Assembly (NCBI GenBank): GCA_035235625.1
Contig: CP141148.1
Coordinates: 26,661,057 to 26,725,056 of the forward strand
Source of the DNA: Saururus chinensis
Lineage: Eukaryota; Streptophyta; Magnoliopsida; Piperales; Saururaceae
Direction of reading: 5' to 3'
Length of the DNA stretch: 64,000 nt
A program made the position numbers and the translations under genes. Shown piece after piece: positions 11,261-24,640 of the stretch. The number at the start of each line of letters is the position of its first letter. Position 1 is the first letter of the stretch. The notes under the pieces are model-generated. The model worked only from the letters and a program-made list of their open reading frames with translations. It ran no database searches and was not told the DNA's origin.

Positions 11261-13402
11261 TTGTTGAAATGATTCACAATATTACAAACTTGGTTCAACA
11301 ATATTATAGAATCCTTTTAGCAATATTGTAGAAATAATTAATCAATATTGATGAACCGATTTTAGCAATATTCACCCATGGATTCAACAACTCTTTACAA
11401 GAAATAAATGAAAAAGATAAAGAAAAACTGAAACTATACTTGAGTTGGGAGCCATCCGAATGTGGATATGGAGGAGGAGAGGGTGCATCAGTTGAAGGGG
11501 CCGTGGGAGGGGTAGGAGACGCCATCGAGGGATGGGAGATGCTATTTGTGGGGTGGAAGACTCCACCAAAGGGTTGGAAGATGCCACCGAAGGGGTGGGC
11601 ACTTTTGCCCCCAAAATTTAAACAAAAAGAAATCATACACTAAATTGGGGCATGAGTTAAGTGTTATAACCCGATCATCATACTAACCAAGATGATCAAG
11701 TGCAAGCAAAATAGCCTAAAAAATTGATAACCATCATCGTAAACAATTATGAACATTCATAAACAACATGGGAAATATATGATTTAGCAATTTAATCACT
11801 TAAATTTTTTTCCATATGGTAGCAAACCATGTTCAATTCCTTTAACCATTTCCACTGATTAAGTGCCAAAGAACTCGTTGTGTTGGCACGACAATCACAA
11901 CGCTTTACTAAGTCAGCTAAATAATTTTAACGAAAAAACCGCGGGAGGGATTTGAGGTCTTGCACCCTAGGTTGGACCCCCATCCTTACGAACACTTTGG
12001 GGCACTGAAAACATGATCAGCACACACATTTTCACCCAAAATCGAATACCAGTAATATCATGCGATACCACAATTAAAATCATTTGATTATTGGTTAACT
12101 GCTCTTGTCTATTACCCTTTGTTCGCATGATCTTGTTAAGTATATTAGAAATTTCTTGTGTTTGATGAAAAATTTATAACTAATTAAGTATTTACTGTTT
12201 CTAGGCAACTCAAGCCATTGAAATTAACCTACTTAGACATGCCACCAGTCAAAACCCATCGTCTAGTGCATCAAGTCCTCACTCAGCAGGACCAATTGCC
12301 TGCCATCCGTATCGGGGAGGCATAAGCACTTGAAGTGAATGACTCTATCAGAGTCAAGAAGCAGACTAATGATGCCATCATATAAGTACAATATTAAGGC
12401 TATTCTCATGCATAAGTCTATTATATCAAAAACTTTATTCTTTTAGAAGTTTTCATGCAATATGTAATCCTTAATCATGTACTTAGCACGTGTGTGTGTG
12501 TGAGCTTCTAAATACCTATTCTTACTTAATGGTCTTCTCAAACGAAAATAATAAGATAATTAAGGGATAAAATCCCTGGCATTTCCAAGTAGTTTAAGTG
12601 ATAAGACTCGACAAAGTTCTGATTGGTTGGTTAGGAAAGTGATTGAAAGTCAAAAGCCTGTTGGTTAGGAAGTTAAGAGAGTATAAGTCTAGAATAACCA
12701 AAATACAAATAAATAAATAAACAACTTGCAACAAGAAATTGGCGCCAAGAGAGAGAAAAATTGGTGCCACACCGTGATTGGTTGGGTGGGGGGTCCTACA
12801 AGAACTTTTCTAATTTACCGATAAGTCCTCTTCTAAAGATCTTTGACCAAAGGTCTTAACAACTAAAAATTAATTCCTAATAAAGACAATGTGCCAAAAA
12901 TAATAGAATGCCTCCTAATTAGATGGGAATGGTTTGATGGGAAATGTTTAAGGAAAAACCTCTAAATAATAAAAAAAATGAATTGAACTAACCATATAAA
13001 TCCTAAAGTCAATGTCAGGTCTACTATTTTCTAAAGTTTCAAGTACATCCCTATCTCAACAATTAAGATATAAATGCTCTAAAATCAATCAAACTTGAAA
13101 TCAAAATATTTTTTTCAAAGTCTAGAGGAGACAAAACTGATTATTACACCCATTCATACAAATTCCAAGCCCACAATATAGCAAAATTTTTCTAGGATAA
13201 AATTTCAATGTAAGAAAATGTTTAAAATAAATTTGAATAATTTTCGTTATTACAAGCACGACGGATCTAAAGGGGAGGGTTGTTAGAGGGGTGGGCATCA
13301 TGCATATGAAGGAGAGCGATATTGGCGATGTGGTGGATAGTTCCCAGAGATGAAGGGGCGGAGGAAGATTTCTAGGGGAGGGCCGCAAGAGGGTTGGGCG
13401 TT
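11261..13402. other. No supported gene
   Basis: A G-rich stretch at 11440-11600 opens frames on both strands (glycine/tryptophan- or proline-rich), but there is no domain, and similar purine-rich GGGAGGG sequence recurs at 13260-13400 and 18910-19080. Apart from those, the stretch is AT-rich intergenic sequence with a short GTGTGTGT run near 12490. Confidence 0.4.
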
Positions 13403-13407
13403 GCAAA

Positions 13408-16400
13408 TGTAACGACCTGAATTTTGTGGGATATTAAGTATTTGTGCTACTTAAATTATACGTTGCAGTTGATGTGGTTTGAAAAGGGTAGAATGACTTT
13501 GAGTTAAAGGCTGAGCTTGTCAAGGGTTGGCCATGATGAATTGTGAGGACTCAATTCTTTTAATGAGGGAAGAATGTAATATCCCAAATTTTCCTAGGTT
13601 TCGAAAATAAAATATGTGAAAAATAGGGTATTTGACCCATTAACATTCTTAGTAGAATAACTTCTCCATAAATAGAATTTTGGCTGAAATCTATGTAATT
13701 AGAAAGTAGATAAAAAGAGCTTCGAAACGCCACCAAGAACGAGCAAATCAGAGTTCGGATGAGGGAATATTGTATAGGGCTTGTTTACCTAATTTAAACG
13801 TGTATTTGGACCGTTTAAGTTGTTTTGCGGGCCCAGTTGTTTAAAGTTTCAAAATTAATTTTTCGAGGCCTAATTAAGTTGCCTAAGTTAAGGAGGATTG
13901 GTCCAACTTCCAGGGGGATTATGAACCCTAATTCCCATACATATAAAAGGGATGATTAGGGCACAATGAAGGTCTTTTGGCCCCAAGGGGGGAAATAAGG
14001 TGGTGGATCGACAACAAATCGGCGATTAAGATAGGATCAAATGTAGATTAATAAAGATTTTATTAAAAAATTGAATGAAAATTAAAATTTTGCAATTCGT
14101 AATTTACATAAATAGTGATTGCAGAAATTACTATTCTGTAATTTCGTTACAACACGATAGCTTTTTTATAAATTTTTCTAATTCTGCTGGCCAGCTAGTG
14201 ACCAGTGGCAGCTTCTGACGAGCTAGACTCCAGCACGAGGCCACCACCCAGTAGACTGTCGAACCGAGGTAGAGAAAAGAAAAAGAAAATGAAAGAGGAA
14301 ACATAGGGCGTTGTTCCTCTAGCCGTTAATGGCCTGCGACAAGACCTGGTATCCCGGAATTGTCGTGCAACGGTGGTCCAGTTGAGCGGTCCCTCGCTGG
14401 TCCATGACCGGAGGCCAGTCACTGCCACGGTCAATTTTAGAAAGCGGAAAGAAAAAAATGAAGAAAAAAGTGGCCTTTTGGCCGTCGGTCGGCCACCAGG
14501 TGGTGACAGAACCAATGTCATTGGTTTCGCCGTGCGTCAGTGGCCCGGAAGCTCTTGGGCCGCGCCCTTCACCATAGTATGAGCGGCGCCGCTAGAGGCC
14601 AGGTGGCCTCTGGCTGGTTGCGGGGAAGACAACCCTTTGGGTGGAGTCACCCAACCTGATTGGGTCCGACAAAAAAAAACTCTAACTAAACCGGTTCAGT
14701 GAGTTAATGTAGTCATAAAAATTCGAAACAAATTACGAATGACCATGAGGTTATGTAGAGTACCTGGACTAAGTTTCAGACTGGGGAAAATCCCAAGGTC
14801 TTTTAAATGACTAATTTACCTCTGTGAATTGAAGCGTAAAATAATGATTAATGACCAGATTTAGGGGCTCTGGTTCAGGGGCCTATGAGTTGATTTAAAA
14901 ATTGAGAAAAATCTCAATGAGAGATTAATGCGTATCCTAATTTTTTACTTAGCCAAAAGTTAGGGGAAAATCCAAATAAATAGATATTTAACTATTTTAC
15001 CCATAGGGTTAAGGTAAGACTATTAATTGAACTGGTGATTCAAAGGGTTTATGACCCTGATAAATGGTAAGAAAATTACCTTGAGTTTATAATGTTAAGG
15101 TGTAACCCTGAGATTAGTTTTGGACCCATCAAGTTTCAAGGAAGTCCTAAACAAAAAAACAAGAATACCCCTATGCAGATCGGCCCGCATTCGCGTGAAT
15201 AAAATTAACGGGCCAATGTGATATTGAAACCTTTTGAGAGGTTAACGACTTGTCCGATAGTAAAGAGGACCTTATCCAATGTGGGGTAATTAGTTTAATG
15301 CCCTTATGTGCATTGTGAACTATTTATATATAAGTTTAATCAGTTAACCAATGAGGGTTAGTTAGGGCACGAGAGCTTGAACATTTCTAATATCATTATC
15401 GAGTTTGATTCTATATATTATGATTTTCTTAGGTCTGTGTGGGTCTATATTGTTTATGTTGATCATTGTATTAATGCTTGCTATTGATATTTTGATAGTA
15501 ATTTATCATTAGCTTAATATTAATGAAAGATTAATCAAGGGGGTTATATAGCTTTGGATTGGGCGAGAACACCTAATCAATATAAAGACTAAAATACCTC
15601 AGAGTGGTTTGGGACTAGTTCATAGAGTAAATAAAGCCTTTGACCTGACGATTTGCCTTGGTTGATAAACCGATGAACGTTTCGAGTTTCAACCACAGTC
15701 TAGAAGTGTAAGCCCCGGAATTTCAATATTTTGAAATTCAAGCGTTTGGGCCCATTAATGAGTTTTAAGGCCCATTAACGATTTTTTTCTTAAAATTAGA
15801 CTATTTTGAGCTTGATTCGTTCAGAGAAGCCTTAAAACATTTGATAGGCCTCATGAAGATGAATGTATCAAGCCCAAGAATGTGTCAAACGGACACCGAG
15901 ATAGTAGACTATGGCATTGGGAAGCTGCCATAGGTGGGACCCACTTTAAATTAGTGAGAAAAGGTACCCTTGTGTCATCTTGTTTCCTATGGCTCATCGA
16001 TATGAGTCAACAGGGTACCAATAATGCACGATTCCAAGTTCGGGGTAGGGAGTTACGCCCATTTAAAGTTTGAATTTTTGTTTTTAATTTAAAAACAAAA
16101 ATTTTAAAAAAATAATACTTTGTGCGTCAGCCCTGGTGTCAGCCAAAGCTGACACACTGGCTTACGTGAGCCAGCCTTGCCGCATTGCGGCAGGAGCCAC
16201 TGGTCGGATGCGCGACACATGTCATGAATGCGGGAGCCTTTGTTGGCTATTTAAGGGAGAGGGAGGCTCAATTCGCCCCAACCCTCTTCTCTTCCCATTT
16301 CTTTGTTTTACACCCGATTGTGGGGGGGTTAAACATGCATATCTTTGTCATTTCTCGCCCGTTTTTACCTATTTAAAAATTGAACCTACCTAATTCAAGG

Positions 16401-18903
16401 GTGCCCGACGTCATGAGAGGATCCATTTTTTGAGATAGACTCTCTAAAAGGTGGGAACAACATGGGGCAAGAGGAGGCCCTGTCCGCCACTTTTGGGCTA
16501 AGAGGAAAATTTTGTTCTAACGTAAGGGGAGGTTATGCCCGCTTCACCCGAGCCAGATGAAGAGACTATCCTCACGCTAGGGGAGGTTCTACCAGCCTCA
16601 CCCAAGTCAGATGAAGAAATTGTCCCAGTGCTAGGGGAGGTTCTGCCCGATGTACTCGAGCCAGATAAGGAGATTATATATGCGCAAGGGGATGTGTCGT
16701 CCACCTTATATAAGCTGACTACGAGTGAAGGCCTTATGAGGGTAGGTGGCTTTAACTTCTAATTTTGTGCCATGACTAGGCATTTTATTACGTGATTTAT
16801 TTATCTCTTATAATAAAAATAATCTTGAAAAATGATGATATTTATTAGAGACCAGGCGAACGCTAAGATAATAGCGTATCCTACACCTCTAAGATGGATT
16901 TTATCGTGACACGCACTTTTTTATTATTATTATCATTTGAATTACATTTACGAATGATTATGACTGAATTTGAAGGGTAGTTATTTGGTATAAAGCCCAA
17001 AAACTATCAGAGTTATGACTCCTATTTACCGCCCAAAAGCTATCAGAGTTATGACTCCGATTTACCGCCCATTATGGCATATGGCTTGCCTATGAAGTTG
17101 GATATCGTGGGAAGATCCTCTTCATTCTGATCCCGTTGCCCCATGAGCACGGGTGTATGTCGCTTCGGTATTGATGACATTTTATCCAATTTTGAATTAT
17201 TTATCGGATTCTTGCTACGAATAATTATTCGATTTTGAATTATTTATCGGATTTTGGCTACGAACGAATTATCCGAATTTACCAGATCATGTGAAGAACT
17301 ATTTTATCTAACTTTTTGTATAAAAAGTGTGAGTTGACTTTTGAATATAAATGATTATGATATATTTAATTATGTTTATGTTTTAGCATGCTAATAGAAT
17401 TTAACTCTATCTACTGAGTATAATTGTAGTCACCTGCCCCTAGACACTGCAGATCTGATCGATGAATATGATGTCAATGCAGAGTGCCCATAGTGTTCGA
17501 AAGATCTACTTTTTAATTTACCTTATCACGTTCTTTTGCTATGTATTAATTTTGGATGTGCACAACTTTGATTTTGTTAAGGCACGATAAGCCTTATTCT
17601 GTAAAGATTTTGTAATTACCTAAATTAATGAATACTTACTCTCTGTGCACGGTTGATCTTGGCCTATCTTTTATTTTACGAAACTCCGACTTTAGAGTTA
17701 ATCTAAAAAGTTGGGGCATAACAAGAAGGGATTGATAAGGTTTGAGATAGTCATTTGAAAACTTGGCTTATTGATAAGCAAGATAGGGTTCAGAATGATT
17801 TCATAAGTTTTAGCTCTATTGAGGAGCTACTGATTTGACCGTATAGTTACACCTCCCCGTTGGAAGGAGTTCTGCATGAGCCGGGCTCACTTCTGATCTA
17901 TTGAGGATTATTTAGTTTACACGCATTTGGATTAGCTGACATCCTGCCACTTCTATTTAGGTGTAGTTGTGGGCCATGCCCTTCCACTCCAGTCAGGTCC
18001 TTTATGGGCTAGGATGGATGATGGTACTTCCTGGTGGATTCTAGAGGCTTGGTGGATTTCAGGGTTTTCGTCATGGATTTACCTTTGAGGATAGTTTATG
18101 GTGAGTGTATCATTTGTCACTTAGGTTTACATCTGATGAATTTGTCTATCGTTGGGATTAGATGAAGATATTAATTATCGAACAATGGTTCAAGAGATAA
18201 TTAATAACATTATTTGATATTGCTTGTTTAATTAGAACAAATAGAAATATTAAAGGACTTGCATAAAATGTAGGTTGCTTTAAAATACTTAAGCATTGCA
18301 TGTGCGATGCTATACTTCTTAGGATAGTGTAGATTTCTAGGCAGAACTATGTCTGGATCCGATCTTGTTGAAAATATTGGAGATGTTGTCTAATGAGTAC
18401 ATAGGCAACTAACATCGGGTGATGTTAGACCGATCCGAAAAATATTAATTAATAATTTATTCATTTGAAATGCTCCTCCAAGGGGAGGAGATGTTTTGTT
18501 GCCCATTTAGTTTTGTTTGCTTTCAGGTTCTTTAGTTGGGGACGTTACGAGATCGGCACCGTTGGTGGACATTTGATGATGACATTGCACTAGTGGGATC
18601 TAATTTCTTGATTCTACAATCTTATAAATAATTGTGATTACTAGCGTGAGAGCTAACTTTACTTTGTTGTTTATTTTCAAACAGATGACAAACTTGTACT
18701 TGGAGGGTTAACTAACTGTTTATTGAATTTTAACACGTATAATAGTATCATATGTTTTGATATTCATATTTGTGAAGCCCAGTTATCATGACCTAAATAT
18801 TTTAATCGATTAATTTAATTTAATTTGGTTTAAATAAAAAAATTATCGTAATTTATTATATATTATTTATTTTAAAAGGGTTTTAAAAATCCGGGTCTTG
18901 ACA
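13408..18903 (+). mobile_element. LTR-retrotransposon remnant, TSD GCAAA, with nested solo LTR
   Basis: The element starts TGTAACGACC and ends GGGTCTTGACA, with a perfect 5-bp duplication GCAAA at 13403-13407 and 18904-18908. A second LTR-like start, TGTAATATCCC, is at 13573. It is preceded by a purine-rich AATGAGGGAAGAA run that resembles the polypurine tract at the 3' end of gypsy-type pol. I infer an internal deletion that fused the beginning of the 5' LTR to the tail of pol and the 3' LTR. The 3' LTR would be about 3.3 kb after removing the nested element. Its final part matches 28.0-29.15 kb. A GC-rich portion lies at 14200-14650. Confidence 0.65.
15707..17723 (+). mobile_element. 2.0-kb solo LTR (family S), TSD AGAAG
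   Basis: Terminal TGTAAGCCCC...GGGGCATAACA is flanked by perfect AGAAG duplications (15702-15706 and 17724-17728). Length (2017 bp) and internal order match the solo LTR at 30056-32069: both have a shared opening block with CCCAAGAA or CCAAGAACAC words, a GC-rich stretch, a TATA-like box (TATTTAAG near 16245), and a series of GGGGAGGTT motifs (about 16455-16700). A 36-bp direct repeat lies at 16995-17030/17031-17066, and another repeat containing TGAATTATTTATCGGATT is near 17190-17265. No coding region belongs to it. Confidence 0.85.
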
Positions 18904-18908
18904 GCAAA

Positions 18909-20440
18909 TATGAAAGGGAGGGATGCCGGTGATCCAGTGGAGGGCTCTTGGAGATGAAGAGGAGGAGGCGGATCTGAAGGTGAGTGATGTTGAAGTTGTA
19001 GTAAATGGCTATCGGAGGTGAAGGGGAGGGACACCTAGTTGTAGGGGAGGGCCACCAGAGATGAAGGGCAGGGCCTGCGAAGATCAGGAATAACTAAAGA
19101 ATAGGAAACACATTATTTATTAATTGATGTCTCATTGTTTTGATATGAGCTTTTCGTAATATTGTATAAGAAGGGAAGAATATTTTGGTCTAATATTAAG
19201 TAAAACTAGGGAATTTGTAATTTATGGACAAAATCAAGATGAGTTTTTTTTACCAAGAGTCAGTTGGTTGAAGTGATTATAAAAAGAAAGGATCCTTTTC
19301 CCTTAGACATGTTGTGGCATGACATTTTAAAGAATACTACTTAAGGAGGAAACATCTAGTGAAACGGTTCTATCACGTACGTGGGTATGTGGAAACTAAG
19401 TCAATACCTAAAATTACTCAAGTTGAGATACAAAGAAAATGTTAAAACGTGCCTTGTGCAACTATCCTATTGAATAATTTCTCGTAATTAAGGCTTATTT
19501 CGGTAAACTACTCTAGGGCTGACGGGGGCATTACGGTCTTCTCGGCGAGTAGGCAGGGTGAAAACGAGCTACGCCAAGAATTAAAGTTCTCCGAATCTTC
19601 GTCCGCCCATTCTTATCTTTATTTTTCTGCCTTATTTACCCCTTTCCCAAATCATGTCTCCGCTCTTTATTTTATTAAATTTTTATGAATTGTCTCCGCT
19701 CTTTGCTTTCACTAATTGTGACAATTTCATTCTCTCATTATTCTCTCCTCCACAACGATGCGTTCAATCCAACAACCTGTTTGCATGCCGCCGTTCGGCT
19801 TAGAGCCTTGAGCAGGTTTCTCCTTTCACATATTTTGGTTTCGGATTCAATTTACTTTGTGGGTTTTTACCGGTGCAACATATTCTGCATGAAAAATTAC
19901 CCAATCATTGGTTTCTTGAGGCCAATGCGATCCCTTAAGAAACAAGACTAATTTGATTCTATTTGCTCTGACCTGTTGTTGTGAACAGCTAGGTGTTCTG
20001 CTTGATTGTTTTCTGTTTTGATTTGAATGTTTTGTGGAATTTCCTCCTGTTGTGGGTTTATCTCACTGTGGATCGTATCTTCATTGGGAGCCTCTGTTGC
20101 CTTATGCGATAATTTTCTATCTAATTAATTTGTTGAACAATTATTTGTAATTGTGTTATTTAAGTTTAAATTGTCATTTACTTCTGCTGATTTAGAAGTA
20201 GAACTAATGTTTTCTTGTTTCTAAATTGTGCTTTTACTGTGCCTTCCTGCTCTCCACATCATTGATCTTTTGAATTTTCTCATGGTTTTAGGTCATGCAT
20301 GTGATGAAGCCTTGCAAATGCACTACATCTTCACAAATATGATGGTTGTGTCACTTTATAAGCACCAAAATACCTCGTAATGAGATCTGATCATATTTGT
20401 CATAAGATTTTGGGTCTCTTGGATAAATGTAATATTGTTT
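18909..20440. other. Region upstream of the transporter gene
   Basis: 18910-19090 is purine-rich and resembles the left flank of the element at 13408. From about 19500 the sequence looks like the promoter and 5' leader of the following gene: GC-containing, then pyrimidine-rich runs at 19600-19690. A 5' untranslated exon could lie at about 19600-19814, where AGCAG|GTTTCT could serve as a donor, but this cannot be proven from sequence alone. Confidence 0.35.
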
Positions 20441-20472
20441 GACTGTTGGACAGTCCATCCCGGCTAAGGAAA

Positions 20473-21929
20473 ATGTACAGAAACAGTTGGAGATGGGTGC
20501 TTGGTTTGTTCTATATAGTTACTGTTGCAGCAATCTGGATTACAGCTAGTTATATTGTTCAGTCTGTGGTTGATGCTGGCGTTTCTCCGTTTCTCATAAC
20601 ATACATCTGTAATTCATTGTTTATAGTTTACCTCCCAATTGTAGAGATAGCTCGTTACTGGGAAAATTCAGTAAAGGGCGCCTGGTTTACACATGATACT
20701 ACTGCCAGTGATCCTGAGGAACAATGGTTGGGAGAATCAGAGAAAGCTGTTCTTCTAGAGGAAAACAATTCTCTCTCTAAGATTATTGGTGATGATTCTG
20801 TTTCTGTTGCATCTGTACAAATAAATGTGCATGGAAAGGATATCCTGGAAAGAGAAATTGAACTTCATGAATTGCCCATTCAAGATAACTCATTGGCAGA
20901 GCCTCAAATGATTGTAGTTGGTGAAGATAGAAATAATGGAATGGATGCAAAAGGGCAATGGACACGGACCAGAATGGCCAAAGTTAGCCTATTAATCTGT
21001 CCCTTTTGGTTTCTTGCACAACTCAGCTTCAACCTCTCTCTCAAGTTTACTACTGTCACGGTGAGCCTTTCAAATCCTCATCTTATTAGTTCTAATCTTA
21101 TGTGTTTCAATTAGTCAGTGCATCTCACAAGTAGTTGTCTTTATTGCAGTCAAATACAATTTTGAGTACTTCATCGAGCCTCTTCACATTCTTGTTTGCT
21201 TTAGCGTTCTTGAATGAGAGCTTCACATGGATAAAGCTAGTTAGTGTTCTTCTCTGCATGGTGGGAACTATTGCTGTTAGCTTGGGTGATTCAAAATCAG
21301 GAGTAGATCCAATTGCTTTGAGTCCTCTTCTTGGAGATGCACTTGCTCTAGTTTCGTCTCTATTTTATGCTATTTATGTCACATTGATTCGAGTAAAATT
21401 GCCTGACGAAGGAAAAGGAGAGGGTCAGGCAAATTTGGCTCAATTTCTTGGATTTCTGGGACTGTTCAACTTCATAATTTTTTTACCCTTTGTTTTTATA
21501 CTGAACTTCACTGAGGTGGAGCCATTCTATATGCTGGGGTGGAAGCAATTTGGTTTTATAGTTGGAAAAGGTCTGCACCATATAATCTTATTATAAGTCT
21601 CTAACTTTTTTGTTAATGTTACTTCCTGTTCTTTATAACAATTCTGTCTGATTTTTATTAAAAACTCATATTCCACTATCTTTCCAGGGTTGCTGGATAA
21701 TGTCTTAAGTGATTACTTGTGGGCAAAAGCTGTTCTTCTTACGACAACCACAGTAGCTTCAGCCGGTCTTGCGATTCAGGTCCCCTTAGCAGCTGTTGTT
21801 GATTCAATATTGGGTCATGCCCCACATCTTATGGATTATCTAGGTGCTGCAGCCATAATGGTTGGATTTGCTGGCATCTCTATTCCTTCTGGTTCATGCT
21901 TTGGTGGTGATAGAGCCGATTCAGTATAA
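20473..21929 (+). CDS. SLC35F5/THI74-like EamA transporter (3 coding exons)
   Basis: This is a multi-pass membrane protein of the drug/metabolite transporter superfamily (solute carrier 35F, EamA-like). Exons are 20473-21060, 21150-21570 and 21688-21929. The introns are GTGAGC...TTGCAG and GTCTGC...TTCCAG, and the joined frame is open for 416 codons. The protein opens with a membrane helix after MYRNSWRW, has a long acidic, variable cytosolic loop (about residues 65-165), then alternating helices, and carries the family motif GLLDNVLSDYLWAKAVLLT near the end. An in-frame stop lies just upstream. An AG at 20454-20455 could be an acceptor, so an upstream exon may add residues or be untranslated. 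ATG 20473 is the first available start. Plant members are annotated as thiamine-repressible or SLC35F5-like, and their substrate is not established. It is convergent with the BAG gene. No disruptive mutation was seen. Confidence 0.88.
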
Positions 21930-22660
21930 GTCAATACCAAATAGTGACAATTTCTTTCAAAGCCTTGATCATTAATAGTTCCGATATCTTCTGAATACAT
22001 CTGCTTTGGTGGCTTGAGGTAATTAGAGCAGTTCCTAATAATGTCATTGTCATGATTATGTGTTTATCATAAATTATGTCAGCTGCTAGTATATTGGGTT
22101 GAGAGAGATCAATTGGTAACGGCATGCAACCTTTGTCAATGTTGAATATGGCCTTCGCATTTTTTGTTCTGAAACAGGCAATTTTGTAAAGTTAAGAAAT
22201 TAATTAGATATTTTCTCTAGGTTATTTTTTTATTTATTGGATGTAAATGCCAATTGAAAGCTGTTGTTCTATATCTCACCATTCTTGAATTCTCGTCCAG
22301 AAAAAATCGTTTGAAACATGCATCTTTGGCAAGATTATTAGCCTAAAGTTTTGGCAAAATTGCACTGTACTTTTGATGTCTTATACCAAATACCACCTTG
22401 TACAATTTTGACTTACTGGTTTGAAACTCTTTTATTGTTGCTTCATTCCAAATACGGAGGACAATTTGTAGAGAGAGCCAGTGGCTTTTTAATATGTTCT
22501 GTAATATTTTTACAGTATTTCTTTAAATACAGAAATATCCTCCTTTACAGGAAGACTAAAGGCAGCAACTGTGGATTACACAAGACGCTGATTGCTCTTA
22601 ATGTCAAATGTAATTAGATCTGGATGAGTCAAGGTAGAAAGAGCTGCAAACAATTTTTCC
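21930..22660. other. 3' flank of the transporter gene
   Basis: The 3' untranslated region presumably extends into this AT-rich stretch. No other gene is recognised, and the 88-codon frame at 22351-22617 has no domain. Confidence 0.4.
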
Positions 22661-22856
22661 TACTCCCTCCGTCCCATATTAATAGCTACATTTGCAAAAA
22701 TAGTGGTTTTTATTGAATGGTGAAACTCACACCAAAGAGAAAGAAAAATAAGCTTATAAGACTCTTTTTTAAGTATCTAACCTTTTAAATTTAATAAAAT
22801 AGAACTTTTAATATGGAATAAATTTTGTCAAATAGAGCTATTAATCCGGACAAGCA
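22661..22856. mobile_element. Stowaway-like MITE (copy 1)
   Basis: The left end TACTCCCTCCGTCCCATATT and the internal words AATAGTGGTTTTTATTGAATGGTGA and AAGCTTATAAGACT (shared with copies 2 and 3) are typical of plant Tc1/mariner MITEs. The right end (AGCTATTAATCCGGACAAG) is degenerate. Confidence 0.8.
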
Positions 22857-24080
22857 GGATATTAGGCACGTTTATATATGTGATTGAACTACCAATGCCA
22901 GCTGATATTTGGTATGGAAGAACTTATGGGTCCCCTAAATATGAAAATTTATTTGGTACTCAGTACTGAGTAGGATGTGGTCCTCCTTTACCCGAGTTGT
23001 CGCTGAAAACTAGTGAAACATACACTAACTCTGTACTTGCACTAGTGTATGCACTATGCACTATTGATGTAAAGTGGGAGTAAATCCCACATAGCACTCC
23101 AATATTTGTAAATAATTTCTCCCCAATACAGTTCTTCCCTGTGTCCTCCACCTATGTGGAGCTAACACGGCCTGATTTCATTGGCTGTCCTACTATTAAT
23201 AAACAGATGTGAGAAGATGTTACGGAGGACTGGGTAGCAATACTCCTTTGGTTCAAGAAAAAAAAAATGTAACTACGCACTTTTTATACGATAAACAAAA
23301 TTTTACATAAGGTTTTGAGTGGGAAAATATGTCCTACTTTGTCATTATCCAAAGAGAAAAATGGGTCCGTGAAACTTACTTTTCTGTGTCCAATCAAAAT
23401 GTGGTCTAAGATAAATTGGATAAAAATAGTGTAGAATTATCAGCATCCTCTACAAATCATGGTGAAATTAAATGCACGAAGTCTTATAAATACCCTTTTA
23501 TACAATGCTTATGGAACCCAACACTCAGCGTGGTAGGAACTATCATATCATGAACTGTTAGTACCAAGAAATAACATATATTGAACATATTATACTCTGG
23601 CGATTGGATCATGCAAATATTATTTGAGTTACTAAGTGTCTTGGCTCTTTGATGCTTTCTCCGGAAACTCAAGGCATATTGGCCCCACTAAAGTTATCAA
23701 GGACAATCAGATGTGCCACAGGCAGTAGTAGACAGAGGACATTTGAAGGGACGCACCTAGCCTGTCTGGGCTCCACGACCAGAGCCCCGTAACCACGTAG
23801 GCTCCTAACCGGCTGTAGTACCATATTAGGAGCTCTATGTATCACGATCACAGAGCTCTGGTTACGGACTGGTCAATTTTCGATATTGAATATCCACTTC
23901 ATATGTTGGATGTTAAGGTTTGTTTTTTGTTTCTTTAGGGTCAACTGAACTTGAGATCAATTAGAAAAGCTCCGGTCAGTAACAAGGTTTCTCATTATTT
24001 CAGCGACCAAAGACCAATCCACATGCAAAGACCAATCCTTGAAGACTAAACGCCAATAATGTAGGCGCAATATTCATCAT
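22857..24080. other. Intergenic, repeat-like
   Basis: No gene is seen. 23235-23430 (starting TACTCCTTTGG) has the organisation of another MITE family but lacks a clear right end. 23750-23870 contains CTAGCCTG, GGCTCC and AGAGCTCTGGTTACGG words that recur in part at 33255-33395, suggesting a dispersed element. Confidence 0.35.
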
Positions 24081-24084
24081 GATA

Positions 24085-24294
24085 TACTCCTGTCCCATAT
24101 TAATAGCTTCAGTTTCATTTAGAAAAATAGTGATTTTTATTGGATAGTGAGACCCACGGCTAAGAGAATGGATATTAAGCTTCTGATAGATGTTTTTTAA
24201 GTGCCCAACCACTTAAATTAATCCAAATGGAGACATTAATATGAAGCAAACATTTTTCCCACATGGAGCTTTTAATATGGGACGTAAAGAGTAT
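24085..24294. mobile_element. Stowaway-like MITE (copy 2)
   Basis: It starts TACTCCTGTCCCATATTAAT and ends TTTAATATGGGACGTAAAGAGTA, which are diverged inverted ends, with TA at both borders. Internal sequence is shared with the copies at 22661 and 33008. Confidence 0.8.
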
Positions 24295-24640
24295 AAGCAT
24301 GTAATAGAATGAAATTAGATCAATGGTTGAAATAAGATGTGCAAAATGATAGTTAATCCTCTGCAAAATCTTAATCAAACTATTAAAGATATAAAAAAGA
24401 GTCAGATATCCTTGGCATAGTTGAATCTAAAGAAATAATAAAAAAATATTGCCTAAAGCCACAACAATCAGTTCAATGAGTAGCACAAGGATTACAACAG
24501 TGGATAGGCTTTTTTCCTCACTTTCTTCAGCAGCAAACCAAGCAGCATACAACAATTGAAGTCTCCAACAAGGTTATGAGGTTAGGACTTAGACATACTT
24601 CATTTTTTCTGGTAGATCCGCTCCCATGGATCCAAAGAAG

